Source: Chloroflexia bacterium (GTDB taxonomy: Bacteria; Chloroflexota; Chloroflexia; Thermomicrobiales; UBA6265). Taken from it: a stretch of 8,503 nucleotides of DNA. Positions within the stretch are counted from its first letter, which is position 1. Every line of letters starts with the position of its first letter. Both the position numbers and the translations under genes were made by a program. Under the pieces are notes generated by a model that saw only the letters and a program-made list of their open reading frames with translations, was not told the origin of the DNA and ran no database searches. Of the stretch, positions 1 to 5,861 are shown in pieces. The stretch is taken from assembly GCA_013698495.1 (NCBI GenBank), contig JACCUV010000353.1, positions 1-8,503 of the forward strand, read 5' to 3'.

Positions 1-11
1 GCAAGCCGGTG

Positions 12-17
12 TATGCT
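12..17 (+). promoter_or_regulatory. Possible -10 box of the tRNA-Pro promoter
   Basis: TATGCT matches the TATAAT consensus at four of six positions and lies 11 bases before the first base of the mature tRNA, a usual distance for a tRNA promoter. The -35 region would fall outside the window, so the call rests on one weak hexamer and its position. Confidence 0.3.
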
Positions 18-28
18 ACGAGCGATAT

Positions 29-105
29 CGGGGAGTGGCGCAGCCCGGCAGCGCGCAGCGTTCGGGACGCTGAGGTCGGAGGTTCGAATCCTCTCTCCCC
101 GACCA
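29..105 (+). tRNA. tRNA-Pro (anticodon CGG), CCA encoded
   Basis: The sequence folds into a complete cloverleaf. The acceptor stem CGGGGAG (29-35) pairs perfectly with CTCCCCG (95-101), followed by discriminator A102 and an encoded CCA (103-105). The D stem is GCGC (38-41) with GCGC (51-54), and its loop has the conserved A14, G18-G19 and A21. The anticodon stem is CAGCG (56-60) with CGCTG (68-72), and the seven-base loop is TTCGGGA. This puts CGG at 63-65, with U33 before it and G37 after it. The T stem is GGAGG (78-82) with CCTCT (90-94), including one G-U pair, around loop TTCGAAT. Anticodon CGG reads the proline codon CCG; the C1-G72 pair and G37 fit bacterial tRNA-Pro. A terminator-like hairpin follows directly, so it is probably transcribed alone or as the last gene of a tRNA unit. 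Confidence 0.97.
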
Positions 106-109
106 GTTT

Positions 110-133
110 GGAGTGGCAAATCGCCGCTCCTTT
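110..133 (+). terminator. Hairpin terminator after tRNA-Pro
   Basis: GGAGTGGC (110-117) pairs with GCCGCTCC (123-130) around a five-base loop AAATC, giving an eight-pair stem with one G-T wobble (114/126). Three Ts follow (131-133). The wobble is a G-U pair in plus-strand RNA but an A-C mismatch in minus-strand RNA, so the hairpin suits transcription from the tRNA. The T tract is short, but a second weak hairpin with GTTTT follows (134-150) and may reinforce it. Confidence 0.6.
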
Positions 134-150
134 GACGTTAACGTCGTTTT
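134..150. other. 12-bp perfect palindrome followed by a T run
   Basis: GACGTTAACGTC (134-145) is its own reverse complement and is followed by GTTTT (146-150). In RNA it could form only a four-pair stem with a UUAA loop, so it may be a weak second terminator for the tRNA. As DNA it could equally be a binding site for a dimeric regulator, but no target promoter is evident beside it. Confidence 0.3.
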
Positions 151-155
151 GGTTT

Positions 156-280
156 GGGTGCGTACCGAGACAACCATGCGCAACGTGAACACACGCGCGA
201 CCGGGGCGGACAACAGGATCGACCAGGTTCGGGTGGCGCACATGTCGCAGACGTCGATCCAGGTCCGCCCGTACGCATCC
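156..280. other. Nested inverted-repeat element, candidate structured RNA
   Basis: Three blocks of complementarity are nested in this gene-free stretch. GGGTGCGTAC (156-165) pairs with GTACGCATCC (271-280), ten pairs with one G-T. GGGCGGAC (204-211) pairs perfectly with GTCCGCCC (263-270), directly abutting the first helix on its 3' side. GGATCGAC (216-223) pairs perfectly with GTCGATCC (253-260) after a 4 x 2 base internal loop. The 38 bases 166-203 on the 5' side can form their own hairpin (GCG 178-180 and CGTG 184-187 with CACG 192-195 and CGC 196-198), making a three-way junction. The one wobble (158/278) is G-U only in plus-strand RNA. I recognise no known riboswitch, ribozyme or housekeeping RNA in it. 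No promoter or terminator of its own is clear. It could be an RNA gene, a 3' element of the dnaG operon, or the remains of a mobile element. Confidence 0.45.
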
Positions 281-292
281 CATACAGGCAAG

Positions 293-311
293 CACTCGCC
301 CGGCCGAAGTG
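293..311 (-). terminator. Weak hairpin just after the dnaG stop codon
   Basis: Read on the minus strand, CACTT (311-307) pairs with GAGTG (297-293), five pairs including one T-G, around a GC-rich nine-base loop, immediately after the dnaG TAA. No T tract follows, so as an intrinsic terminator it is poor. It could still protect the mRNA 3' end. Confidence 0.2.
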
Positions 312-2192
312 TTAGCGGCGGGTGGGGGAGCGGCTATCGAGGAAATAGGGGCTCGGTGGCGGGTAGTACTGGCGATGTCGCTCGGCGAGTTTTCCGATTT
401 GTTCCTTGACTGAGGTCAGCGCATCCAGATCTTTTTCCTGCAGGGCAGTGCGGAGCGTGGTGTCGAGTTGCTTCATCAGGAAGTCGAACCGCTCCCGCCC
501 GAGTTTGATCAACATCTCTTCGGACTCGCGATGGATCTGGCCCGGAAACTGCTCGGGACGTCCTTCGAGGGAAGCGAGCAGGTACTCGGCGTGATCCGCC
601 AGGTGATCGTCGAGCGCGACCAGTATTTGCTCCGGAGTGAGGTCGATCACGGACTCATTCCGCAGCACTTTGACCAGTTCCCGGTTCCGAACGTCGTTGA
701 GTTCTTCGATCGGGATCCTTCCCACCACCTCACGCGTCAAGTCCGAGTGCTTGAGAAACAGCGCGACGACGTAGTCCTCTGTGGAACGTCGCGCAACCCG
801 TTCCACGGCGTCTGGGGCCACTCCCGCGCGCAGAGCCGACGGGCGGCCGCCCAAGCGGGCCTTGCGGACCTCGGCGAGTACGAGGCGGTCCTCAAGTTCG
901 AGTCGTCTCGCCAGCATCGAGATGTAATGCCCCTGCACGATCCGATCGGAAATTTGTTGCAAGAGCGGCGCGAGTTGCGTCACCGCGCTCGATTTCTGCC
1001 GGGGATCGGACATGTCGATCGACCGTGTCACGGTGTCGATCGTGAAATCCATGAATGGTTTGGCGGAGGCGACGATCGAACCCCATGCTTCGGGGGAGTT
1101 GCGGATCAGTTCGTCCGGGTCTTTTCCTTCAGGAAGATGAACGACAAAAATCTCGGACTTGAGTTTGCGCTCGAACCGGATGATGCCTGCCGCATCGGGC
1201 ACAGGCTGGATGTCGGCGTCGAGCGCATCCTGCATTGTCTCGATGCCCCGGATCGTGGCCATTTGACCAGCGGCATCGGCATCGAGGGCAAGGACAATCC
1301 GGGCATTGCCACGTTTGATTTGAGCGACTTGCGACTCGGTTATGGCGGTGCCCATCGAGGCGACCACGTTCTCGTGTCCAAACTGATGGGCGGCAATGGC
1401 GTCCATGTACCCTTCGACGATGACCACCTCGCCAGCAGTGCGAATGGGTTCCCACGCGAGATCGAGCGCGTAGGCGATCGAACTCTTGTCGAACACCGGT
1501 GTTTGCGGCGAGTTAAGGTATTTGGGAATGCCATCGCCCATGGCCCGACCTCCAAATCCCACGATCTTGCCATCGCGGTTTCGGATCGGGAACATCAGAC
1601 GATTGCGAAATCGGTCGTAGTAGCCGCCGCTGTCTCGCTCCTGCAACAGCCCGGCCTCGAATGCGAGCTCGGCTGGCACTTCGCGGGAGGAGAGGAAGTT
1701 GAGCAGATCGCTCCATGAGTCCGGGGCAAATCCGAGCCGAAACCGATCGACCATCTCCGCGGAGACGCCTCGGTCGGCGACGAGTTGTCGTCCTTGCTCG
1801 CCTTTTGGCGACTTTGAAAGGACGTGCTGGAAGAAGGTGCTGGCGAGCTCATTGACCTCGATCAGGCGATTGCGATGGGCATCGTGTTCGGGCGCGGAAG
1901 CTGCCACGTCCAACGTCACTCCCGCGCGGCTCGCCAGTTCTTTGAGCGCATCGCGGAACTCGGTGTTCTCGACGAGCATGTAGAACGTGAAGAGATCGCC
2001 GCCTTTGCCACAACCGAAGCAATGGAAGTTCTGCGAATCCGGGAAGACCACGAACGACGGGGTCTTTTCCTGGTGAAATGGACAAAGCCCCTTAAAGTTG
2101 CGCCCGGTCTTCTTGAGACTCGGCACGTACCCCTGAACGAGATCGGCTATTTCGATTCGTTCGCGTATTTCGGCAACGGCATCGCGAGCCAT
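312..2192 (-). CDS. dnaG: DNA primase DnaG
   Basis: The 626-residue protein synthesises the short RNA primers for lagging-strand replication, working with the replicative helicase DnaB. The N-terminal zinc-binding domain has the CHC2 pattern C37-P-F-H40 and C58-F-G-C61. The catalytic core follows, with the RFRNRLMFPI motif (194-203) and a TOPRIM fold. Its acidic metal ligands are E260 (in VIVEGYMD) and the DxD pair D304/D306, close to the E. coli positions 265, 309 and 311. LPEGKDPDEL (353-362) ends the core. The C-terminal part (about 470-610) is helical and fits the DnaB-binding domain. The length is normal for the family. A run of about 15 extra residues lies between the DxD motif and LPEGKDPD compared with E. 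coli DnaG. The ATG start puts MARDAVAEIRERIEIADLVQ first, as in typical DnaG, although the upstream Shine-Dalgarno is weak. It is last in the uvrD-dgt-dnaG operon, 19 bases after dgt. Confidence 0.97.
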   Translation of the reverse strand: MARDAVAEIRERIEIADLVQGYVPSLKKTGRNFKGLCPFHQEKTPSFVVFPDSQNFHCFGCGKGGDLFTFYMLVENTEFRDALKELASRAGVTLDVAASAPEHDAHRNRLIEVNELASTFFQHVLSKSPKGEQGRQLVADRGVSAEMVDRFRLGFAPDSWSDLLNFLSSREVPAELAFEAGLLQERDSGGYYDRFRNRLMFPIRNRDGKIVGFGGRAMGDGIPKYLNSPQTPVFDKSSIAYALDLAWEPIRTAGEVVIVEGYMDAIAAHQFGHENVVASMGTAITESQVAQIKRGNARIVLALDADAAGQMATIRGIETMQDALDADIQPVPDAAGIIRFERKLKSEIFVVHLPEGKDPDELIRNSPEAWGSIVASAKPFMDFTIDTVTRSIDMSDPRQKSSAVTQLAPLLQQISDRIVQGHYISMLARRLELEDRLVLAEVRKARLGGRPSALRAGVAPDAVERVARRSTEDYVVALFLKHSDLTREVVGRIPIEELNDVRNRELVKVLRNESVIDLTPEQILVALDDHLADHAEYLLASLEGRPEQFPGQIHRESEEMLIKLGRERFDFLMKQLDTTLRTALQEKDLDALTSVKEQIGKLAERHRQYYPPPSPYFLDSRSPTRR

Positions 2193-2211
2193 GAAGCGGA
2201 TCCGAACTACC

Positions 2212-3267
2212 CTACGGGGCGAGAAAATGCGGGACGAACAGCCGTTCGAACAACTCTACCGCGTAGCGATCGGTCATGGATGCAACATAGTCGGTGACTT
2301 GACGCTCGACCGTGTCGTCGTGTGCGGCAACAATGATTGAATCAGGCATTTCCGCGGGATGTTCCAGAAAGTGCTGGAACAAGGTCGTGACGATTCCCTG
2401 AACCCGCAGTGTTTCCGGACGAGCATTGATCGGGTCGTAGACACGCTTGTAAAGAAAACCGCGAAGCGTGTCCGATGCCGCCAGGACCGCTGCAGACATG
2501 GCGATGGTCCCTGGCGCGGCAGTTACGTTCGACGAGGCGACGATGTCGGCGACCATTGTGTCGATGCGTATCGAGTGACGGTCCCCGAGCACTGAGACGA
2601 CACTTTCGGGGATGTCGCTATGTTGGACTTCTCCGGCGCGAATCGCGTCGTCGAGGTCGTGGTTGAGGTAGGCGACGCCGTCCGCAATCTTCAGCACCAT
2701 GCCTTCGAGGGTCGCGGGAGTTCCCGCCATTTCCCCGGTGAGCGAGTTCCTGGATTTCGAATGACGCAGGATTCCATCACGCACCGGATCGGTGAGATTC
2801 AGCCCCTGACCATCTCGTTCGAGTTTGTCGACGATGCGCAGGCTCTGCTCGTTGTGGCGGAACCCAGGCACGATTGAAGCGAGGGCCCGTTCTCCGGCGT
2901 GGCCGAAAGGCGTATGCCCGAGATCGTGGCCCATGCCGATGGCCTCGACCAGGTCTTCGTTCAATCCGAGCGCCCGCCCGATCGTGCGCGCAATCTGGGC
3001 GACCTCGAGCGTGTGGGTGAGGCGCGTCCGGACGTGATCGCCGGAAGGGACGATGAAGACCTGGGTCTTGTGCATCAGTCGCCGGAAGCTCTTGGAATGG
3101 ATAATCCGGTCGCGGTCGCGCTGGTATGGGGTCCGAAGCGCTGGCAACTCTTCGGGGACACGACGAGTGGCTGTCGCGCTTCGCGAGGCGAGGGGAGCGA
3201 GGAACGATTCCTCGCGGACGTAGAGGTCGACTGGGCCGTTTGGCGAGGTCTTGCGAATGGAACTCAT
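2212..3267 (-). CDS. dgt: Deoxyguanosinetriphosphate triphosphohydrolase-like HD protein
   Basis: This 351-residue HD-superfamily protein belongs to the dGTPase family, which cleaves dNTPs (classically dGTP) to the nucleoside and triphosphate and so trims dNTP pools. Visible metal-binding residues are H85 (in TRLTHTLEVAQIA), the HD pair H114-D115 in GHDLGHTPFGH (113-123), and D196 in the KIADGVAYLNHD stretch (193-204). RDRDRIIHSKSFRRLMHKTQVF (50-71) is the usual N-terminal family segment. The length fits the shorter, type-2 branch, whose members often act on several dNTPs and may need a dNTP activator; which substrate is used here cannot be read from sequence. Its ATG overlaps the uvrD stop as ATGA, so translation is probably coupled to uvrD. 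It ends 19 bases before dnaG. The family assignment is firm and the exact specificity is not. Confidence 0.93.
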   Translation of the reverse strand: MSSIRKTSPNGPVDLYVREESFLAPLASRSATATRRVPEELPALRTPYQRDRDRIIHSKSFRRLMHKTQVFIVPSGDHVRTRLTHTLEVAQIARTIGRALGLNEDLVEAIGMGHDLGHTPFGHAGERALASIVPGFRHNEQSLRIVDKLERDGQGLNLTDPVRDGILRHSKSRNSLTGEMAGTPATLEGMVLKIADGVAYLNHDLDDAIRAGEVQHSDIPESVVSVLGDRHSIRIDTMVADIVASSNVTAAPGTIAMSAAVLAASDTLRGFLYKRVYDPINARPETLRVQGIVTTLFQHFLEHPAEMPDSIIVAAHDDTVERQVTDYVASMTDRYAVELFERLFVPHFLAP

Positions 3268-5555
3268 TCGACGATATCCATTCTCGCGAGACTGGCCATC
3301 AGCCGCTTCGTGCCGACGCGAACGAATGCGACCACCACCTCGAGGTCGTCTCGTCGGGGCAAGACCTCCAGGATTTGACCGTCGCCGAATTTGGGGTGAA
3401 ACACTCGCTGACCGGCAACGAATGAGGGAATAACGAGCTTGGGTGTTGGCCGGTCGTTCAGCCCCGATGCTGAGACAGTAGTTGTGGTGACCTGCGATGC
3501 AAGCATTCCCCGGTCGATGCCTGAAAGTCGACCGCTGGACACACCGCTCCTGCTACTTGCGGCTCGAGACGACTCCCGCACCAACTCGGCAGGGATCGCT
3601 TGCAGAAATCGCGACGGAACGCCTGACTGGTAGCGGCCATAGGTCATGCGGTTGGCGGCATAGGTGAGGTACAGCAGGTTTTTGGCCCGTGTCACACCGA
3701 CGTAAAAGAGGCGCCGCTCTTCTTCCAAGGCGGTTGTGTCGAACGACTCGGTCTCAAGCGCCCTGCTGATCGGCAACAAGCCCTCTTCAACCCCCGAAAT
3801 GAAGACCACGGGAAATTCAAGACCCTTCGCCGAATGCAACGTGATCAGGGTGACCTGCCCCTGTTGATCGTCCTTCATCGAGTCGACATCGGCGATCAGC
3901 GAAACCTGTTCGAGGTAGGCGTTCAAGGCTTCAGCGGGGTCGACCGACTCGTATCGCTCCAGATCGGCGCGAAGTTCGAGCAGGTTGGCCCAGCGATCGA
4001 GGTCGTCCTCGGTGTGTTTCAACGACTCGCGGTAGCCGGTGTGCTCGACGATGACATCGAACATTTCGGCAAGGCTGATCGACTTCGCCCGTTCGCGCAG
4101 CACGGCGAAGGCGCCGCCGATGCGTTCGGCGGCGGCTCCCGGTCCGCTGAAATCCGGGCGATCCAGTCCGGCGCCGAGGGCGCCGGGAACAGAGGCGATC
4201 ACGGCATCGACGATCGTGAGACCGCGCGAGTCGGCCCACACCTGCGCCGTTTCCTGGGCTCGTGGGCCGAACCCCCGGCCCATCGGCATGTTGGCGACGA
4301 TTCGTTCGAAACTCAATCGGTCGAAAGGGTTGTGCAGCAGACGGAACATGGCGAGCACGTCCTTGACCTCGCGGCGTTCGTAGAACCTGACTCCGCCGAC
4401 GATCCGATAGGGGATGTCCGTGACGCGGAAGGCTTCTTCGAGCACCCGGCTTTGGGCCGTGGTCCGGTACATGATCGCAACATTGTCCCCGGTGTACGCG
4501 CCGATGCTGACCAGCCGTCGGATCTCGCCGACGATGAACTGGGCTTCGTGGTGTTGATCGGCGAGTTCGCGCAGGGCGATCGGTTCGCCTTCGGCATTGT
4601 CAGTGCGGATGGCGCGATCGATGCGCTGGGTATTGTCGCGGATCAGGCGGTCGGCGGCCTGCACGATGTGCCGTGTCGACCGGTAATTGACCTCCAGGTG
4701 AATCTCGGTGGTGTCCGGGAGGTCGTTCTTGAAATTCAGGATGTTGGTGATGTCGGCCTGACGCCAGCCATAGATCGATTGATCGGGGTCGCCCACGACG
4801 AACAGGTTGTTCCACCGGCCGGCAAGCGCGGTGATGAGTACGTACTGGACCTTGTTCGTGTCCTGGTACTCATCGACGAGGATGTAGCGGAACTGTTCCT
4901 GATATCGCTGAAGCGCGCGTTCGTCGGCATCGAAGAGGCGTAGGGGAAGGGCCAGCAAGTCGTCGAAATCGACCGCGTTGGCGGCGCGAAGTTCGCGCTC
5001 ATACTCACGGTAGACGCGGACGACGAGTTCGTCGTCGTGGGTTGCTGTCAGGTCGGCAAGCTCGTCGGGCGAGAGTAGATGACTCTTCGCCTTCGAGATG
5101 CCGGAGAGCATGCGACGCGGGGCGTACTGCCTGGGATCGAGCTTGAGTGTCTTGAGGGAGTCCTTGGCGAGATCGAGTTGATCGCCGGCGTCGTAGATCA
5201 TGAAGTTCGGCAACAATCCGATGCGATCGGCGACCAAACCTGGATTCTGGCGAAGGATGCGGACACCAAGTGAATGGAAGGTGCCCATGACCAATCCGTT
5301 GGTCGAACCATCGCCAAGCAGGCGGTTGATCCGTGACCGCATTTCGTTGGCGGCCTTGTTGGTGAAGGTCACCGCCAAAATCTGGTCCGGGCTGGTTCCA
5401 ACCTCCTCGATCAACCAGGCAATCCGGTGCGTGAGCACGCGAGTCTTTCCCGAACCGGGACCGGCGACAACCAGTACGGGGCCTTCGGTGGTGACGACGG
5501 CGCGTTGCTGCTCGGGATTGAGGCCTGTGAGCAGGCGGGATTGCTCAGTCAACAT
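3264..5555 (-). CDS. pcrA: UvrD/PcrA-type superfamily 1 DNA helicase
   Basis: The 763-residue protein is a 3'-5' ATP-dependent DNA helicase of nucleotide excision and mismatch repair and of clearing protein roadblocks. All SF1A motifs are present in order: Q motif LNPEQQRAV (12-20), Walker A GPGSGKT (32-38), Ia TFTNKAANEM (63-72), II VDEYQD (227-232), III VVGDPDQSIYGWR (253-265), IV NYRS (290-293), V ITLHSAKGLEF (571-581) and VI YVGVTRAK (618-625). A Ser/Thr-rich linker (about 660-705) leads to a C-terminal segment (712-762; FVAGQRVFHPKFGDGQILEV) that looks like the Tudor-like domain with which PcrA/UvrD binds RNA polymerase. That domain and the length favour the PcrA/UvrD group over Rep. The ATG is chosen because an in-frame stop at 5639-5637 follows with no other start between. 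The Shine-Dalgarno (AAGG, 13 bases upstream) is weakly placed. First gene of the minus-strand operon. Confidence 0.95.
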   Translation of the reverse strand: MLTEQSRLLTGLNPEQQRAVVTTEGPVLVVAGPGSGKTRVLTHRIAWLIEEVGTSPDQILAVTFTNKAANEMRSRINRLLGDGSTNGLVMGTFHSLGVRILRQNPGLVADRIGLLPNFMIYDAGDQLDLAKDSLKTLKLDPRQYAPRRMLSGISKAKSHLLSPDELADLTATHDDELVVRVYREYERELRAANAVDFDDLLALPLRLFDADERALQRYQEQFRYILVDEYQDTNKVQYVLITALAGRWNNLFVVGDPDQSIYGWRQADITNILNFKNDLPDTTEIHLEVNYRSTRHIVQAADRLIRDNTQRIDRAIRTDNAEGEPIALRELADQHHEAQFIVGEIRRLVSIGAYTGDNVAIMYRTTAQSRVLEEAFRVTDIPYRIVGGVRFYERREVKDVLAMFRLLHNPFDRLSFERIVANMPMGRGFGPRAQETAQVWADSRGLTIVDAVIASVPGALGAGLDRPDFSGPGAAAERIGGAFAVLRERAKSISLAEMFDVIVEHTGYRESLKHTEDDLDRWANLLELRADLERYESVDPAEALNAYLEQVSLIADVDSMKDDQQGQVTLITLHSAKGLEFPVVFISGVEEGLLPISRALETESFDTTALEEERRLFYVGVTRAKNLLYLTYAANRMTYGRYQSGVPSRFLQAIPAELVRESSRAASSRSGVSSGRLSGIDRGMLASQVTTTTVSASGLNDRPTPKLVIPSFVAGQRVFHPKFGDGQILEVLPRRDDLEVVVAFVRVGTKRLMASLARMDIVE

Positions 5556-5634
5556 AATGTTTGGAAATACCTTGTCGCAGGACCATGGCTTGACTGGAAT
5601 GTACGTGTCTGGCTGATGGAATACATCGGGACCG

Positions 5635-5656
5635 GATCATACGCGAGTGTATCATC
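5635..5656. promoter_or_regulatory. Near-palindrome, possible operator overlapping a uvrD -10 box
   Basis: GATCATAC (5635-5642) and GTATCATC (5649-5656) are inverted repeats matching at seven of eight positions around a six-base spacer. The minus-strand hexamer TATGAT (5641-5636), five of six to the -10 consensus and about 80 bases before the uvrD ATG, lies inside the left arm. No good -35 is seen at the normal distance. A regulator bound here could control uvrD and perhaps the divergent purL. The match does not resemble the B. subtilis-type LexA box. The identity of any regulator is unknown. Confidence 0.3.
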
Positions 5657-5726
5657 GCAGGCATCCGCGTTGGTCCAGGGTTCAGGGCAAACGCGGGGTT
5701 TGAATCCTTCGCGAGACCTCGTTCAG

Positions 5727-5735
5727 TGCTACTAT
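5727..5735 (+). promoter_or_regulatory. Extended -10 promoter element facing purL
   Basis: TGC followed by TACTAT (5730-5735) fits the extended -10 pattern TGn-TATAAT, with five of six hexamer matches. The -35 region (about 5708-5713, TTCGCG) is poor, as is common for extended -10 promoters. Transcription would begin near 5742 and give a leader of about 120 bases before the purL TTG. Confidence 0.4.
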
Positions 5736-5760
5736 TGTCGAGTGCGAAACTCTGCGTGGC

Positions 5761-5777
5761 CTGGCTTCCACCGCCAG
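5761..5777 (+). other. Short hairpin in the purL leader
   Basis: CTGGC (5761-5765) and GCCAG (5773-5777) form a perfect five-pair stem with a seven-base loop in the predicted purL 5' leader. The remaining leader is not obviously folded, and I see no consensus of the purine, ZTP or PRPP riboswitches. The hairpin is small enough to be chance. Apart from this, the near-palindrome and the start signals, I see nothing in the 306-base gap 5556-5861. Confidence 0.2.
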
Positions 5778-5848
5778 TAGACGGGGTCAGTGCGATTACC
5801 CGTTTCGCCCCATTTCAATCACGATCACTCACGCTCATCCCATCTTTC

Positions 5849-5854
5849 AAGGAG
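5849..5854 (+). promoter_or_regulatory. Ribosome binding site that fixes the purL start
   Basis: AAGGAG lies seven bases before the TTG at 5862, an ideal Shine-Dalgarno distance. An in-frame GTG 72 bases upstream (5790) has no comparable site, so this element decides the start codon. Confidence 0.75.
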
Positions 5855-5861
5855 CAGCGGC

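Noticed and set aside
16..291. Minus-strand 91-codon frame ending in a GREDSNLRPQRPERCALPGC-like tail
   Set aside because: The tail is the well-known false translation of the antisense strand of a tRNA. The frame runs straight through the tRNA-Pro gene, needs a TTG start and has no family resemblance.
113..409. Plus-strand 98-codon frame between tRNA and dnaG
   Set aside because: It crosses the terminator, the structured element and the 3' end of dnaG, with composition typical of a chance frame in GC-rich DNA.
1012..1042. Repeated GTCGATC words forming a short inverted repeat inside dnaG
   Set aside because: GATCGA-type words are frequent across the window and this one lies in well-conserved coding sequence, so codon use explains it.
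468..1718. Long (416-codon) plus-strand frame opposite dnaG
   Set aside because: It lies wholly antisense to a clearly conserved primase; its His/Arg/Asp-rich content is what the complementary frame of GC-rich codons gives. No domain is recognisable.
3834..4943. Long (369-codon) plus-strand frame opposite the helicase gene
   Set aside because: Antisense shadow of the conserved motif-bearing part of pcrA, with no start signal or family motif.
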